This document shows positions 49,610 to 58,859 of a stretch of DNA of 64,000 nt, piece by piece. Numbering within the stretch: position 1 is the first letter of the stretch; each line of letters begins with the position of its first letter. The notes under the pieces were generated by a model. The model ran no database searches, had not been told where the DNA came from, and saw only the letters and a list, made by a program, of their open reading frames with translations. Both the position numbers and the translations under genes were made by a program. Source of the stretch: Pseudomonadales bacterium (lineage in GTDB: Bacteria; Pseudomonadota; Gammaproteobacteria; Pseudomonadales; Ketobacteraceae); NCBI GenBank assembly GCA_020062665.1, contig JAGUVW010000023.1:1-64000 (forward strand), written 5' to 3'.

Positions 49610-50455
49610 TCAGATCTCCAGCGGTTTGAGCTGACCCAAGAGCCGGACGATGGCTTCCTTGCGATCGCTGGCAGAACGGTAAACCCCGAACAACGGGCGC
49701 GTGAATGCCGGCGCTCCCTTCACCCGCTGCAAGCCCTTTCCCGCCGGCTGACCCAGCACGCTTTCGGGCAGATAGGCCGCCCCCACCTGCTGCTGCAGAT
49801 ACTCCAGCGCCAACATGCCCATGTTGGTGTGCAGCACCGGCCGGCTGGCATCGCCATAACGCTTGGCGTGAAACAGCTCGAACGACACCCCCCAGTCCAC
49901 CATCACATACCCCGACTGCAGCGCGCCTTTCACCGTAGCGGCGGGATCGCTGCTGAGCAGCACCAGCTTCACCTGCCCCACTTTTTCCGCCTTGAAACCG
50001 GCCATCTCCGGCGGCTCCAGCAATAACGCCAGATCGAGGGTGCGCTCCTGCAGCATGCGGTTGAGGGTGTCTGCCGGATGAGCCTCGGCCCGCATTGCCA
50101 CTTCCGGCAGCACTTCATACATCGCGTTCAGGGCATGGCTCAGACCAAAGCGCCACAGGCTGTAAGTGGAGCCCAGGTTGAGCTGCTGCAACTGATCCGA
50201 TTGCAGGGCCACGTCCTGGCGCGCGCGGGACCAGGCCAGCAGCAGGGTTTCGGCGTGGGGCACCAGGCGCTCACCTTCCGGCGTCAACTGGATGTTGTTG
50301 CGGGAGCGCAGGAACAGCTCCACCCCCAGAATGTGCTCCAGCTGCCGCACCCGCGCGCTGACGGCGGCAGGCGTCAGGTAAAGATTGTCCGCCGCCCGGC
50401 CGAAATGGCGGGTCCGGTTCACTTCCAGAAAGGTTTTCAGCAGGTCGATATCCAT
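49610..50455 (-). CDS. hdfR: LysR-family regulator HdfR
   Basis: 281 residues, collinear with E. coli HdfR: MDIDLLKTFLEVNRTRHFGR at the N-terminus, a winged HTH (YLTPAAVSARVRQLEHILGV), FLRSRNNIQLTPEGERLVPHAETLL, and later LDLALLLEPPEMAGF and RPLFGVYR. In E. coli HdfR represses the flagellar master operon flhDC, and in other hosts related LysR proteins act on different targets. Its regulon here is unknown. Divergent from the GNAT gene across 138 bp, which may be a target or part of its own control region. Confidence 0.85.
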   Translation of the reverse strand: MDIDLLKTFLEVNRTRHFGRAADNLYLTPAAVSARVRQLEHILGVELFLRSRNNIQLTPEGERLVPHAETLLLAWSRARQDVALQSDQLQQLNLGSTYSLWRFGLSHALNAMYEVLPEVAMRAEAHPADTLNRMLQERTLDLALLLEPPEMAGFKAEKVGQVKLVLLSSDPAATVKGALQSGYVMVDWGVSFELFHAKRYGDASRPVLHTNMGMLALEYLQQQVGAAYLPESVLGQPAGKGLQRVKGAPAFTRPLFGVYRSASDRKEAIVRLLGQLKPLEI

Positions 50456-50593
50456 CAGGCGGATTTCCGGGTCAGCGGATGCGGGGCAAGCTTAGGGGAA
50501 TCCAATTCGGGCGTGCAAGGGTTTCATCCCGACCGTGAAACCTTTGTGATAACGTAGCCCGCGCTGATCAGACTGCCAGGATGACGACAACCG

Positions 50594-51181
50594 ATGGACG
50601 TGAAACCGCTGACGCTGGAAAACCGCTGGGTGCGGCTGGAGCCGCTGACCCTGCAACACGCGGAAGGACTCTGGGCCATCGGCCAGCAGGCAGACGACTG
50701 GCTGTGGATGCCGCGCGCCTGTTTCCAGTCCCTGGACGATACCCGGCAATGGATCACCGAGGCGCTGGCGCAGCAGGACAAGGGCCTGCAGATTGCCTTC
50801 GCCATCCGCGATCGGGCCAGCGGCGAACTCGCCGGCAGCACCCGTTACCTCAACATTCGCCCCAAGGATCGTGGCCTGGAAATCGGCTGGACCTGGCTGG
50901 GCCGCGCGTTCCAGCGCACACCGGTGAACACCGCCGCCAAGCTGCTGTTGCTGGGTCATGCTTTTGACTCACTCAATGCCCTGCGGGTGGAACTGAAAAC
51001 CGACGCCCGCAACCAACGCTCGCAAGCCGCCATTGCCCGCCTGGGGGCCACACGGGAAGGAGTGTTTCGCCGCCACATGGTCGTGCAAGGCGGGTTTGTG
51101 CGCGATACTGTTTACTTCAGCATCACCGACCAGGACTGGCCGGTAGTGCAACCACGACTACTGCGGATGCTCGGTGAATAA
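50594..51181 (+). CDS. GNAT-family N-acetyltransferase (RimJ/RimL type)
   Basis: 195 residues. A RimJ/RimL-like start (VKPLTLENRWVRLEPLTLQH) leads to the acceptor region, the LEIGWTWLGRAFQRTPVN strand/loop and the acetyl-CoA-binding tail with RVELKTDARNQRSQAAIARL, then GATREGVFRRHMV. Proteins of this subgroup acetylate N-terminal amino groups of proteins or other small amines; the substrate is unknown. Eight bp of its 3' end overlap the EamA transporter gene, so the two are coupled. Divergent from hdfR. Confidence 0.85.
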   Translation: MDVKPLTLENRWVRLEPLTLQHAEGLWAIGQQADDWLWMPRACFQSLDDTRQWITEALAQQDKGLQIAFAIRDRASGELAGSTRYLNIRPKDRGLEIGWTWLGRAFQRTPVNTAAKLLLLGHAFDSLNALRVELKTDARNQRSQAAIARLGATREGVFRRHMVVQGGFVRDTVYFSITDQDWPVVQPRLLRMLGE

Positions 51182-52055
51182 CACTCACAGTTTCAGGAAC
51201 GACCTGCTGCTGATCAGCGTGACCCTGCTGGCGGCGGCCGGCTGGATGTTTTCCAAGTTCTCGCTGGCGGAAATGCCGCCGCTGTATTTCCTCGGCATCC
51301 GTTTCACCCTGGCGGGGCTGGTGCTGGCGGCGTTTGGCGCCAGCCAGCTGCGCGCCCTCACCGGCCTGCAATGGCGCCATTCCATCGCCCTGGGCGTGCT
51401 GTTCACGGTGGCCATGATGATCTGGATCACCGGCCTCCATCACACCAAGCACGTCGGCGAAGGGGCCTTCATCACCAGCATGGGGGTGGTGATCGTGCCG
51501 CTGTTCGCCCGCTTTGTTTTCAAGGAAGAACTGCCCCTGTCCACCTGGGTAGCGCTGCCGGTGGCCATTGCCGGCCTGGCGCTGCTGTCGCTGAACCGGG
51601 GGGTACGACTGGAGCCGGGCCAGATCCTGTTCCTGGTGTCCGCCACCCTGTTCGCGCTGCATTTCAACCTGCTGACCCGGCTCGCCGGCAGCATTCCGGC
51701 CACCGCCCTTACCGCCATCCAGCTCACCCTGGTGGGCCTGTTGTCGGGGCTGGGGGCGCTGGTGGTGGAGGTCTTCCCGGAACGGGTGAGTCCCATCATC
51801 TGGGTCTGGATTCTCACCGCCGCCCTGGTGGCCAGCAGCGCCCGCTTTCTGCTGCAGACCTACGCCCAGGCCCGCACCTCCGCCAGTCATGCCGCCATCA
51901 TCATGGTGCTGGAACCGGTTTGGGCCTCCCTAATGGCCGGACTGTGGCTGCACGAATCGATGACAATGCTGCAACTGGCAGGCTGTTCCCTGATTTTCAT
52001 GGCCCTGCTGGTAAACCGCTGGCGGGTCATCCGTAACCTGATCCGCTCTCGGTGA
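51174..52055 (+). CDS. EamA/DMT-family transporter
   Basis: 293 residues, starting at GTG 51174 within the end of the GNAT gene. Ten hydrophobic helices arranged as two EamA repeats are visible (about 5-135 and 145-285). Family features include FLGIRFTLAGLVLAAFGA in the first repeat and HAAIIMVLEPVWASLMAGLW in the second. DMT transporters of this type export amino acids, metabolites or drugs across the inner membrane; the substrate is unknown. Coupling to an acetyltransferase may mean that an acetylated compound or a related metabolite is exported (inference). Followed by slyX after 3 bp. Confidence 0.88.
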   Translation: MNNTHSFRNDLLLISVTLLAAAGWMFSKFSLAEMPPLYFLGIRFTLAGLVLAAFGASQLRALTGLQWRHSIALGVLFTVAMMIWITGLHHTKHVGEGAFITSMGVVIVPLFARFVFKEELPLSTWVALPVAIAGLALLSLNRGVRLEPGQILFLVSATLFALHFNLLTRLAGSIPATALTAIQLTLVGLLSGLGALVVEVFPERVSPIIWVWILTAALVASSARFLLQTYAQARTSASHAAIIMVLEPVWASLMAGLWLHESMTMLQLAGCSLIFMALLVNRWRVIRNLIRSR

Positions 52056-52058
52056 ACC

Positions 52059-52286
52059 ATGACCACACAACCGATCACACAACAATACGACCAACGCCTG
52101 ATTGATCTGGAAACCCGTATCGCGTTTCAGGAAGACAGCATCCAGGCCCTGAGCGACGAAATCTATCGTCAGCAGAAAGAACTGGATCGCCTGCAGCAGC
52201 TCTGCAACCTGATGCTGCAACAGCTGCAGGACGTGAATGCGGGCGGCCCCACCGGGCCGGTGGACGAGAAGCCACCCCACTACTGA
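52059..52286 (+). CDS. slyX: SlyX family protein
   Basis: 75 residues, the usual SlyX length. The whole body is one amphipathic coiled coil (RLIDLETRIAFQEDSIQALS, then QQKELDRLQQLCNLML) with the characteristic ending PPHY. The function of SlyX is not known. It starts 3 bp after the transporter stop, so it is probably the third gene of that operon. Confidence 0.9.
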   Translation: MTTQPITQQYDQRLIDLETRIAFQEDSIQALSDEIYRQQKELDRLQQLCNLMLQQLQDVNAGGPTGPVDEKPPHY

Positions 52287-52319
52287 TCGATCACCGGCGT
52301 CTGACGACGAGGACCCTTC

Positions 52320-53246
52320 ATGCTGGACGACGGCATCAAAGACCTGCTGGAAAAAATCTACGCCAGCAAACGCACGCCCTGGAACCAGATTCCCCTGCCC
52401 GCCCTGCGCCGCGCGCTGCTCAAGGCCATCAAAAGCTACGATATGGAAGCGGTGGAACTGGCTGAAGTGAGCAACGCCCACACCGACACCGGCATTGCCG
52501 TGCGCATCTACCGCCCGCGTCTAGACGCGCAGTTGCCCGTGCTGATGTATCTGCACGGCGGCGGCTGGGTGACCCTGGACCTGGACAGCCACGACGCCGT
52601 TTGTCGCCTGCTGGCCAAGACCGGCGACTGCATCGTGGTGGCAGTGGATTATCGTCTGGCGCCGGAACACCGCTTTCCCGCCGGCATCGAGGACGCGGTG
52701 GCCACCTTCCTCTGGCTCCGCACCCAGGTGCACAAGTGGAACGGCGACCCCTCCCGCATCGGTATCGGCGGCGATAGCGCCGGCGCCAACATCGGCATGG
52801 CGGTGTGCCGGCTGCTGGAAAGCGATCCCGACGTGAAGCCGGCGCTGCAATGCCTGATCTACCCGGTGACCGACACGGTTACCCTCACCGAATCCCGCCG
52901 CAGCTTCAACAAGGGTTACGGCATCGATCAGCCGGAACTGGATTTCTACGAAAAGAATTACCTGAACCACATCAGCGAGCGCCACGATCTGCGGGTGTCA
53001 CCGTTGCTGGCGGACGACGTGAGCCACTATCCGCCGACGCTGATCTTCACCGCCGGCTACGATCCGCTGCGGGACGAAGGCGACGCCATGGCCGCCAAGC
53101 TGGAGCAGCAGGGTGTGCCTGTGGTGCACCGCTGTTTCGGCAACCTGATCCACGGCTTTCTGCAGATGGGCAGCGTACCGGCGGCGCGAGCGGCCATCGA
53201 CGAAATTGCTCAATCCTTGAACGAGGCCTGGCGCAGGCTGCCGTAA
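52320..53246 (+). CDS. HSL-family (type IV) esterase/lipase
   Basis: 308 residues. Motifs of the hormone-sensitive-lipase-like family are complete: HGGGW oxyanion loop (YLHGGGWVTLDLDSHD), VAVDYRLAPEHRFPAG, the nucleophile motif GGDSAGANI, catalytic Asp in GYDPLRDEGD and catalytic His in NLIHGFLQMG. It hydrolyses short- to medium-chain esters; no signal peptide, so cytoplasmic. It sits 33 bp after slyX with AGGA in front and is followed by a hairpin terminator. Confidence 0.9.
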   Translation: MLDDGIKDLLEKIYASKRTPWNQIPLPALRRALLKAIKSYDMEAVELAEVSNAHTDTGIAVRIYRPRLDAQLPVLMYLHGGGWVTLDLDSHDAVCRLLAKTGDCIVVAVDYRLAPEHRFPAGIEDAVATFLWLRTQVHKWNGDPSRIGIGGDSAGANIGMAVCRLLESDPDVKPALQCLIYPVTDTVTLTESRRSFNKGYGIDQPELDFYEKNYLNHISERHDLRVSPLLADDVSHYPPTLIFTAGYDPLRDEGDAMAAKLEQQGVPVVHRCFGNLIHGFLQMGSVPAARAAIDEIAQSLNEAWRRLP

Positions 53247-53257
53247 AAATTCCCACC

Positions 53258-53290
53258 GGTTGCGGTAGCGCTTTACCGCAACCGCCTTTC
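53258..53290 (+). terminator. Terminator after the esterase gene
   Basis: A 10-bp perfect stem GGTTGCGGTA/TACCGCAACC with a 6-nt loop is followed by GCCTTTCTT, 11 bp past the esterase stop. Confidence 0.6.
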
Positions 53291-53329
53291 TTGGCAGTCT
53301 TCTGGGTTTTCCACGCTTGGAGACTTCCG

Positions 53330-54184
53330 ATGTCCTTGTTCCTTCGCCTTTCCCGCACCGTCATCCTCGCTGCCGGCGCTGCGCTCCTGTCCGCCTGCAG
53401 CCTGTTCGGGCCTTCGACACCCGCCATGAAGCTGTACGTATTCCAGTGCGGCGACATCCTGACGAAAGACGTGTCGATCTTTTCCCCCGGCGTGAATGTA
53501 GGCCAGCGCAAACAACTCACCAACAGCTGCTACCTGATCCAGCATCCCAAGGGCAACCTGATCTGGGACACCGGCCTGAACGACGCCATCGGCACAAAAG
53601 GTGTGGACGCCTTTGACGGCAAGTTCCATCTGAGCGTGAGCAAACCACTGGCGCCGCAGCTGGCAGAAATCGGCATCAAGCCGGAAGACATCCAGTACCT
53701 GGGCATCTCGCACTTTCACGCTGATCACACCGGCAACGCCAATCTGTTCAGCAACGCCACGCTGCTGATCCAGCAGGAAGAATTCGACGCTGCCTTCGGC
53801 CCGGAGCCGCAGAAATACGGTTTCGCGCCGGAAACCTACAGCAAGTTCAATCGCAAGAATGCGCAGGTATTGCAGGGTGATCTGGATCTGTTCGGCGACG
53901 GCCGCGTGGTGATCAAGAAAGCCGTGGGCCACACCCCCGGCCACCAGATGCTGTTCCTCGACATGCCCAAGAGCGGCCCCATCGTGCTGTCGGGCGATCT
54001 CTACCACTTCACCAGCAACCGCCAGCACCGCCGCGTGCCGTCGTTCAATTTCAACAAGCAGCAGACGCTGGATTCGATGGAATTCATGGAACAGTTCACT
54101 GCCGCCAAACATGCGCAGTTCTGGATTCAGCACGATCTGGAACAGAACCAGGACATCCGCCATTCCCCGGAATTCTATAAATAA
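53330..54184 (+). CDS. Metallo-beta-lactamase-fold lipoprotein, N-acyl homoserine lactonase-like
   Basis: 284 residues from ATG 53330, with GGAG upstream. Lipobox LLSACS gives a lipid-modified Cys at 23. The mature part begins like AttM/AiiA-type lactonases (KLYVFQCGDI), has NSCYLIQHPKGNLIWDTGLN, the zinc motif SHFHADHTGNA, GHTPGHQMLFLD and VLSGDLYHF. Family members open the lactone ring of acyl homoserine lactones, but the superfamily also holds other lactonases. A lipid-anchored periplasmic or outer-membrane form would meet signals or other lactones from outside. 14 bp precede the PhoD-like gene, so the two form an operon. Confidence 0.8.
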   Translation: MSLFLRLSRTVILAAGAALLSACSLFGPSTPAMKLYVFQCGDILTKDVSIFSPGVNVGQRKQLTNSCYLIQHPKGNLIWDTGLNDAIGTKGVDAFDGKFHLSVSKPLAPQLAEIGIKPEDIQYLGISHFHADHTGNANLFSNATLLIQQEEFDAAFGPEPQKYGFAPETYSKFNRKNAQVLQGDLDLFGDGRVVIKKAVGHTPGHQMLFLDMPKSGPIVLSGDLYHFTSNRQHRRVPSFNFNKQQTLDSMEFMEQFTAAKHAQFWIQHDLEQNQDIRHSPEFYK

Positions 54185-54198
54185 GGACACCATCGGCC

Positions 54199-55722
54199 AT
54201 GACCGTGAAATTGTTGATCGGCCCCCTGCTGGGCCTGGAATCCGACACGCTGTACACGGTGTGCTTCAGCACGTCACGCGCTGCCACCCGCGCCGCCGTG
54301 ACCTTCAACGGCAACAGCGTGAACGCACTCAAAGTCGGTGACACCTACAGCACCAGCGTGTGGCGGGCAGAATGGACGGCGGCGCCACAGATTGATCCGC
54401 GTCTGGTGCGCTACAGCATCCAGGTGGATGGCAATCTGGCTTACAACCAGGACGGCAGCGAGTGGACATTCTACGTGCCCGGCAGCAAGGAAAAGCCGCG
54501 CATGCTGTATGCCTCGTGCAACGGATTTTCCAGCCCGGATCTGATGACCAAAACCGAGCGCCCGTACATCCTGTGGGGCAAGATCCGCAAATTCCAGCAG
54601 GCGGAAATGGCCAAGGTGAACACCGATGACATTCCCGCGCCCTACTCCCTGATGCTGCTGGGCGGCGACCAGCTCTACGCCGACGAACTGTGGACGCGGG
54701 TGCCGCTGCTGAACAAATGGAGTCACGAACGTCACGATAAAAAACTCAAAACCAAATCCAGCAAGACCCTGGAAGAACAGCTCGAGCGTTTTTACGACGA
54801 GCTGTATCAATCACGCTGGAACAAACCCGACATGTCACTGATGCTGGCGTCGATCCCCAACCTGATGATGTGGGACGATCACGACATCTTCGACGGCTGG
54901 GGCAGCTTCCCCAGCGAACTGCAGGAATGCGAAGTGTTCAAGGCTATCTTCAAGGTGGCGCGCCGCTATTTCGAACTGCTGCAGATCCGCTCCCGTCACA
55001 ATCACGCGCTGCTGGATCGCGATGCCGATCACTACGCCTTTGCCGTGCCATTTCGCGGCTATCACATCCTGGCGCTGGACAACCGCGCCGAACGCACCCG
55101 CAAACAGGTGATGAGCCCGCGCCAATGGCACAACCTGATCGACTATCTGGATCACAAAGCGACACACGGTGATCTGCTGCTGATGTCGGCGGTGCCGGTG
55201 GTGTACCGGGATTTCTCGTTCACCGAAACCGTGTTCGACACCACGCCCTGGGAAGAGGAACTCACCGACGACCTGAAAGATCACTGGCGTGCCAAGGATC
55301 ACCAGGGTGAACGGGCACGGCTGATCATGCGGCTGCTGAAAAACGTCGAACTGCGCGAGAAAAACAACAACAACCACTGCCGCACCGTGATCCTGTCCGG
55401 CGACGTGCACATTGGCTGCCTGGGCGTGATCAACGAACGCCGCGACGGCAAGACCCGCCGCATCCATCAGGTGGTGTCCTCCGGCATCGTGCATCCGGCG
55501 CCCAGCAAAATCCAGTGGTACGGCATCATGGCGGTCACCAACGACGACACCGAATACCTGAACGAAGACAAGAGCATCGAGATCCGCATGCTCAAGCCCC
55601 ACAGTTCGGAAAAGTACCTGCGCGTGCGCAACTATGTCAGCCTGCTGGAAGGCAGCGACAAAAAACTGTGGCTGAACTGGGTGTGCGATTCCGACGAAAA
55701 GCCGGTGTATCCGCTGGACTGA
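54199..55722 (+). CDS. PhoD-like phosphatase/phosphodiesterase
   Basis: 507 residues with AAGGA before ATG 54199. Metallophosphatase motifs of the PhoD type are visible: LMLLGGDQLYADELW, NLMMWDDHDIFDGWG, YHILALDNRAERT and ILSGDVHIGCLG. An N-terminal beta-rich domain (about 1-95) precedes the catalytic part. Unlike secreted PhoD it has no Tat signal with twin arginines, so it looks cytoplasmic. PhoD enzymes hydrolyse phosphomonoesters and diesters, often of teichoic acids or phospholipids; here the substrate is open. It converges with the hydrolase lipoprotein gene with only 4 bp between the stops. Confidence 0.82.
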   Translation: MTVKLLIGPLLGLESDTLYTVCFSTSRAATRAAVTFNGNSVNALKVGDTYSTSVWRAEWTAAPQIDPRLVRYSIQVDGNLAYNQDGSEWTFYVPGSKEKPRMLYASCNGFSSPDLMTKTERPYILWGKIRKFQQAEMAKVNTDDIPAPYSLMLLGGDQLYADELWTRVPLLNKWSHERHDKKLKTKSSKTLEEQLERFYDELYQSRWNKPDMSLMLASIPNLMMWDDHDIFDGWGSFPSELQECEVFKAIFKVARRYFELLQIRSRHNHALLDRDADHYAFAVPFRGYHILALDNRAERTRKQVMSPRQWHNLIDYLDHKATHGDLLLMSAVPVVYRDFSFTETVFDTTPWEEELTDDLKDHWRAKDHQGERARLIMRLLKNVELREKNNNNHCRTVILSGDVHIGCLGVINERRDGKTRRIHQVVSSGIVHPAPSKIQWYGIMAVTNDDTEYLNEDKSIEIRMLKPHSSEKYLRVRNYVSLLEGSDKKLWLNWVCDSDEKPVYPLD

Positions 55723-55726
55723 ACAT

Positions 55727-57565
55727 TTAGTCCTGCACGTTGGCAAACACAAAATCCAGCAGATTGTCCGCCACTTCGTTGCGATGCAGTGGCGGCGTGT
55801 TGACGCTGGCGAACAGCGGATCCAGGTGCGCCTGTCCCGGCAGCACGATCAGCTGGAACGGGCGGCCAGGAATCGCTGCCCCCTGCCGGCCCAACGCCAA
55901 TCCATCGCCAGCGGCAAAAATAATCGTCGGCACTTCCAATATCTTGCCCGGATGCAGCGCCTTGATGCCGTACGCCGGGCCGTAACTTTTCCCCGCCGCC
56001 AGGATGTCGATCAGAATCCGCAACGGGAAATACCACTCCGTGAGATTGGTTTCACCCACATGCAGCGCGCGGGTGAAATCCTCCATCCGCACCATTTCGT
56101 CCTGCACATCGGTGTACTTGAAGCGGCCGGTCACATCGGTGTAATCCGGATCATCCGCGTCACCGATTTCATCCGCGTTGGCCCAGCCATAGAGCGGCCC
56201 CTGCCCCAGTCGCGCCCGGTTCGGACCCGCGTCCGCCGCGATGAATTGCTGATCCGGCCCTGAAAAAGCCGCAATCAGATCCTTCAGCAACGGAATGCTG
56301 CGGCCGAACTGCACCAGCGGTGACTTCTTCACCACCGCACCGCCGTTCAGATGACCGATGCTGGTCTGCAGAAATGACAGAATGGAAAAATCATCATCGA
56401 ACATCAGGCCCACCTGCGCCGCGTTGGTGTAACGGAAGGACTCCAGGTGTGGCCCGTACGCAAAGTTGTTGCCGTCGCGGGTGTGAAAAAAACGGAACAG
56501 GGATTTAAGCTCCGGCGATTTGGGAATGCGGTGAATCACCTGGCTTTCCTGATCCGGCGCCTTGGTCGCCAGCAGGCCCACCGCTTCCGGCAACGCAATG
56601 GCCTCGGCGCTGAACAAGGCGGGAATATCGATGTTCTTCGGCAGCACACCATTGCGCATCAGGCGCAGCACATTGCGATAACCCGCATCGGAATGCACCG
56701 GGGTGTCCGCCAGAATCACATCCGCCAGCGGCGCATACGTGGAAATCACCGCAGCGGGATTCGACAGCGGACTGATGTCGGTGTCAAAGCCGATGGCGCC
56801 CGCCACCCGATTCGCGCCGATGTCGTCGGTGGTGGACGGATCACCATCCAGATCCCAGGACAGGAACATCGAGGTGTGCACGCCGCCCAGGGAATGGCCA
56901 CCGACGAATACTTTTTTCCGGCTCACCGCGCTATCGGGAACCATGGCGCGAATGATCGCGTACATATCCTCGGTGGTCTGCTGCATGCCGAAGTCGATCA
57001 GATAAGGCATGTCGCGACTGGAACGAAAGCCCGCAAATGCTTCACCATCAATCGCCAGATCGCCGTAGTAATAACCCACGATCAGATCTTCGGCGGCTGC
57101 CACCGTGGCGGCCTGCTCTGCTGCCTGCATGCCGCGTAAATCCTCCAGGCAGTTGGAGCGCCGATCCATCGCCCAGACTTCGATATTCTTATCGCGCTGG
57201 ACCTTCGCCATGTACACCAGTTGCCGGCCGATGTACTCGAAACCGTTGGCGCCTTCCAGCACACCGGGCACCAGCAGCATCGCCGCGTCGGATTGCGCTG
57301 CATCATCGCTGCTGTCACGGGTTTTGAAGCGCAGAAAGCGCACATCGTTGCAGCCGGCCGGCAACGCGGGATGATCGATCACAAAGGTGGCGGGAACGGA
57401 TTCGTAGGTCACCTGCACCACAGCCTCCACATCCGCGTCCGTCCACAGCGGCGCAACGCCCGGTTTGCGCTGTTCTGGAATGGGCCCGGTGGGATCGTAA
57501 CAACCAGCGAGCGTTGCGCTGAGCAACAGCAGTGCAGAAGCCAGTTCAGAGCGGCGTGGCAGCAT
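55727..57565 (-). CDS. Secreted lipoprotein alpha/beta hydrolase
   Basis: 612 residues starting at ATG 57565 with GAGGAACG upstream. The signal sequence ends in lipobox TLAGCYD (Cys22). The hydrolase core has MLLVPGVLEGANGFEYIGRQ near the oxyanion position, the nucleophile elbow FVGGHSLGGVHTS and a late LPGQAHLDPLF that holds a likely catalytic His. This pattern resembles large lipid-anchored hydrolases of hydrocarbon-degrading gammaproteobacteria; the true substrate is unknown. It is not clearly related in sequence to the hydrolase at 9421. No terminator separates it from the convergent PhoD-like gene. Confidence 0.75.
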   Translation of the reverse strand: MLPRRSELASALLLLSATLAGCYDPTGPIPEQRKPGVAPLWTDADVEAVVQVTYESVPATFVIDHPALPAGCNDVRFLRFKTRDSSDDAAQSDAAMLLVPGVLEGANGFEYIGRQLVYMAKVQRDKNIEVWAMDRRSNCLEDLRGMQAAEQAATVAAAEDLIVGYYYGDLAIDGEAFAGFRSSRDMPYLIDFGMQQTTEDMYAIIRAMVPDSAVSRKKVFVGGHSLGGVHTSMFLSWDLDGDPSTTDDIGANRVAGAIGFDTDISPLSNPAAVISTYAPLADVILADTPVHSDAGYRNVLRLMRNGVLPKNIDIPALFSAEAIALPEAVGLLATKAPDQESQVIHRIPKSPELKSLFRFFHTRDGNNFAYGPHLESFRYTNAAQVGLMFDDDFSILSFLQTSIGHLNGGAVVKKSPLVQFGRSIPLLKDLIAAFSGPDQQFIAADAGPNRARLGQGPLYGWANADEIGDADDPDYTDVTGRFKYTDVQDEMVRMEDFTRALHVGETNLTEWYFPLRILIDILAAGKSYGPAYGIKALHPGKILEVPTIIFAAGDGLALGRQGAAIPGRPFQLIVLPGQAHLDPLFASVNTPPLHRNEVADNLLDFVFANVQD

Positions 57566-57691
57566 GATGGCGTTCCTCGACAGGTCTTTATTGTTTTAAT
57601 AGTGTCATCAGGCACAACGGCAGATCAGCCGTCATGCCCGCGGGAACCCACACTATAATCCCTCACTACACGCCGATATTGTAAATTCCGG

Positions 57692-58750
57692 TCACAGCCC
57701 GATCATCGCCTGCACGATGAAGTAATGATCCTCGAACATCTGCACCGGGTCGAGCTCACCCAGCGGCACCCACTGGGCGGTGCGGGCATCATCGCCGCCT
57801 TTCACCTTCGGCAATTCGCTGCTGGGTTCCAGCTCGATATAAAACGCATGGGTGATGGTACGGCCGCGCGCAGAACGATACGGATCATCGAACACATCGG
57901 CGCGTTTGATCGAGCCGCGCAGTACCGGCAGCGGCACCTTGATTTTGGTTTCTTCCTTCAACTCCCGCAGACAGGCATCGCGAATCCGTTCCTGGGGATC
58001 GACAAAACCTCCCGGCAGCGCCAGCAAGCCCTTCCCCGGACGCGCCTTGCGTTCCACCAGCAGAATATGGCCCGACTGCACCACCACCGCATCCACCGTT
58101 ACAAAACTCGGCGTGTACGGAGCCACCGCCCAGGCCTTTTTATATTTCGCGACGAACGCCTGCTCATCCTGCAATTCCTGAAACGCCGGCTCGGCCGCAA
58201 AGTGCGTCAACCACGCACACACGGGGCCGGGCAACTGAGCGGCGAGCGACCGCAGAAACGCCACACCACTCAGCGCACCGGATACACCAAACAGTCCGTT
58301 GCGCAGATCGGTCGCGTTGATGCCCTCGCGATTGTCCACGTCCACCGATCCCCACTGGGGAAACAGATTCAGGTAATAGGAAGAATGATCCTTGCGGTGC
58401 CCGATCAGGCCGATGCGCGGTGGCTTGTGCGGCACGCGATGATGAGCCGCCACCAGACCATTCACTGTGGCCTGCACGTTGCGCACCCAGTACTCGTCGT
58501 TGTAGGGGGAATCCATCAGCGGCGCCACCAGCACCCGCTGTTGCACATCCGCCGGCAGCGCGGAACGCAGCATCTGCTCACGTTCCTGCCACGACCAGGG
58601 GTTGCGCGTCGAGCGGGGCTGATGCGATGAACCGCACAGTACGATCAGATGACCGGCCTGCTCCAGCGCGGCCTGCACCACCGTCAGGTGGCCGCTGTGA
58701 AACGGCTGAAAACGCCCGATGAAAACCAGGAAATCAAATGGCTTCTGCAT
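57692..58750 (-). CDS. Bifunctional nicotinamide-nucleotide adenylyltransferase/Nudix hydrolase
   Basis: 352 residues from ATG 58750, with AAGGAGC upstream. The N-terminal domain has the nucleotidyltransferase motif IGRFQPFHSGHL and the later GHRKDHSSYYL, as in NadM. The C-terminal domain has a complete Nudix box, GGFVDPQERIRDACLRELKEET. This fusion, known in cyanobacteria and Francisella-type proteobacteria, joins NMN adenylation to NAD with hydrolysis of ADP-ribose. It acts in NAD salvage and recycling in the cytoplasm. Monocistronic between the hydrolase lipoprotein gene and the diguanylate cyclase, all on the minus strand. Confidence 0.92.
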   Translation of the reverse strand: MQKPFDFLVFIGRFQPFHSGHLTVVQAALEQAGHLIVLCGSSHQPRSTRNPWSWQEREQMLRSALPADVQQRVLVAPLMDSPYNDEYWVRNVQATVNGLVAAHHRVPHKPPRIGLIGHRKDHSSYYLNLFPQWGSVDVDNREGINATDLRNGLFGVSGALSGVAFLRSLAAQLPGPVCAWLTHFAAEPAFQELQDEQAFVAKYKKAWAVAPYTPSFVTVDAVVVQSGHILLVERKARPGKGLLALPGGFVDPQERIRDACLRELKEETKIKVPLPVLRGSIKRADVFDDPYRSARGRTITHAFYIELEPSSELPKVKGGDDARTAQWVPLGELDPVQMFEDHYFIVQAMIGL

Positions 58751-58859
58751 GCAGCAAGCTCCTTGCTGTAAGAATGAGGAATCAGGTCTGTCCTGATCCG
58801 ATGCGACAATCGCTGCGCCAGAATACCCAAAGCCAACGCCGGAAAAAAGTAGCGCGCGC

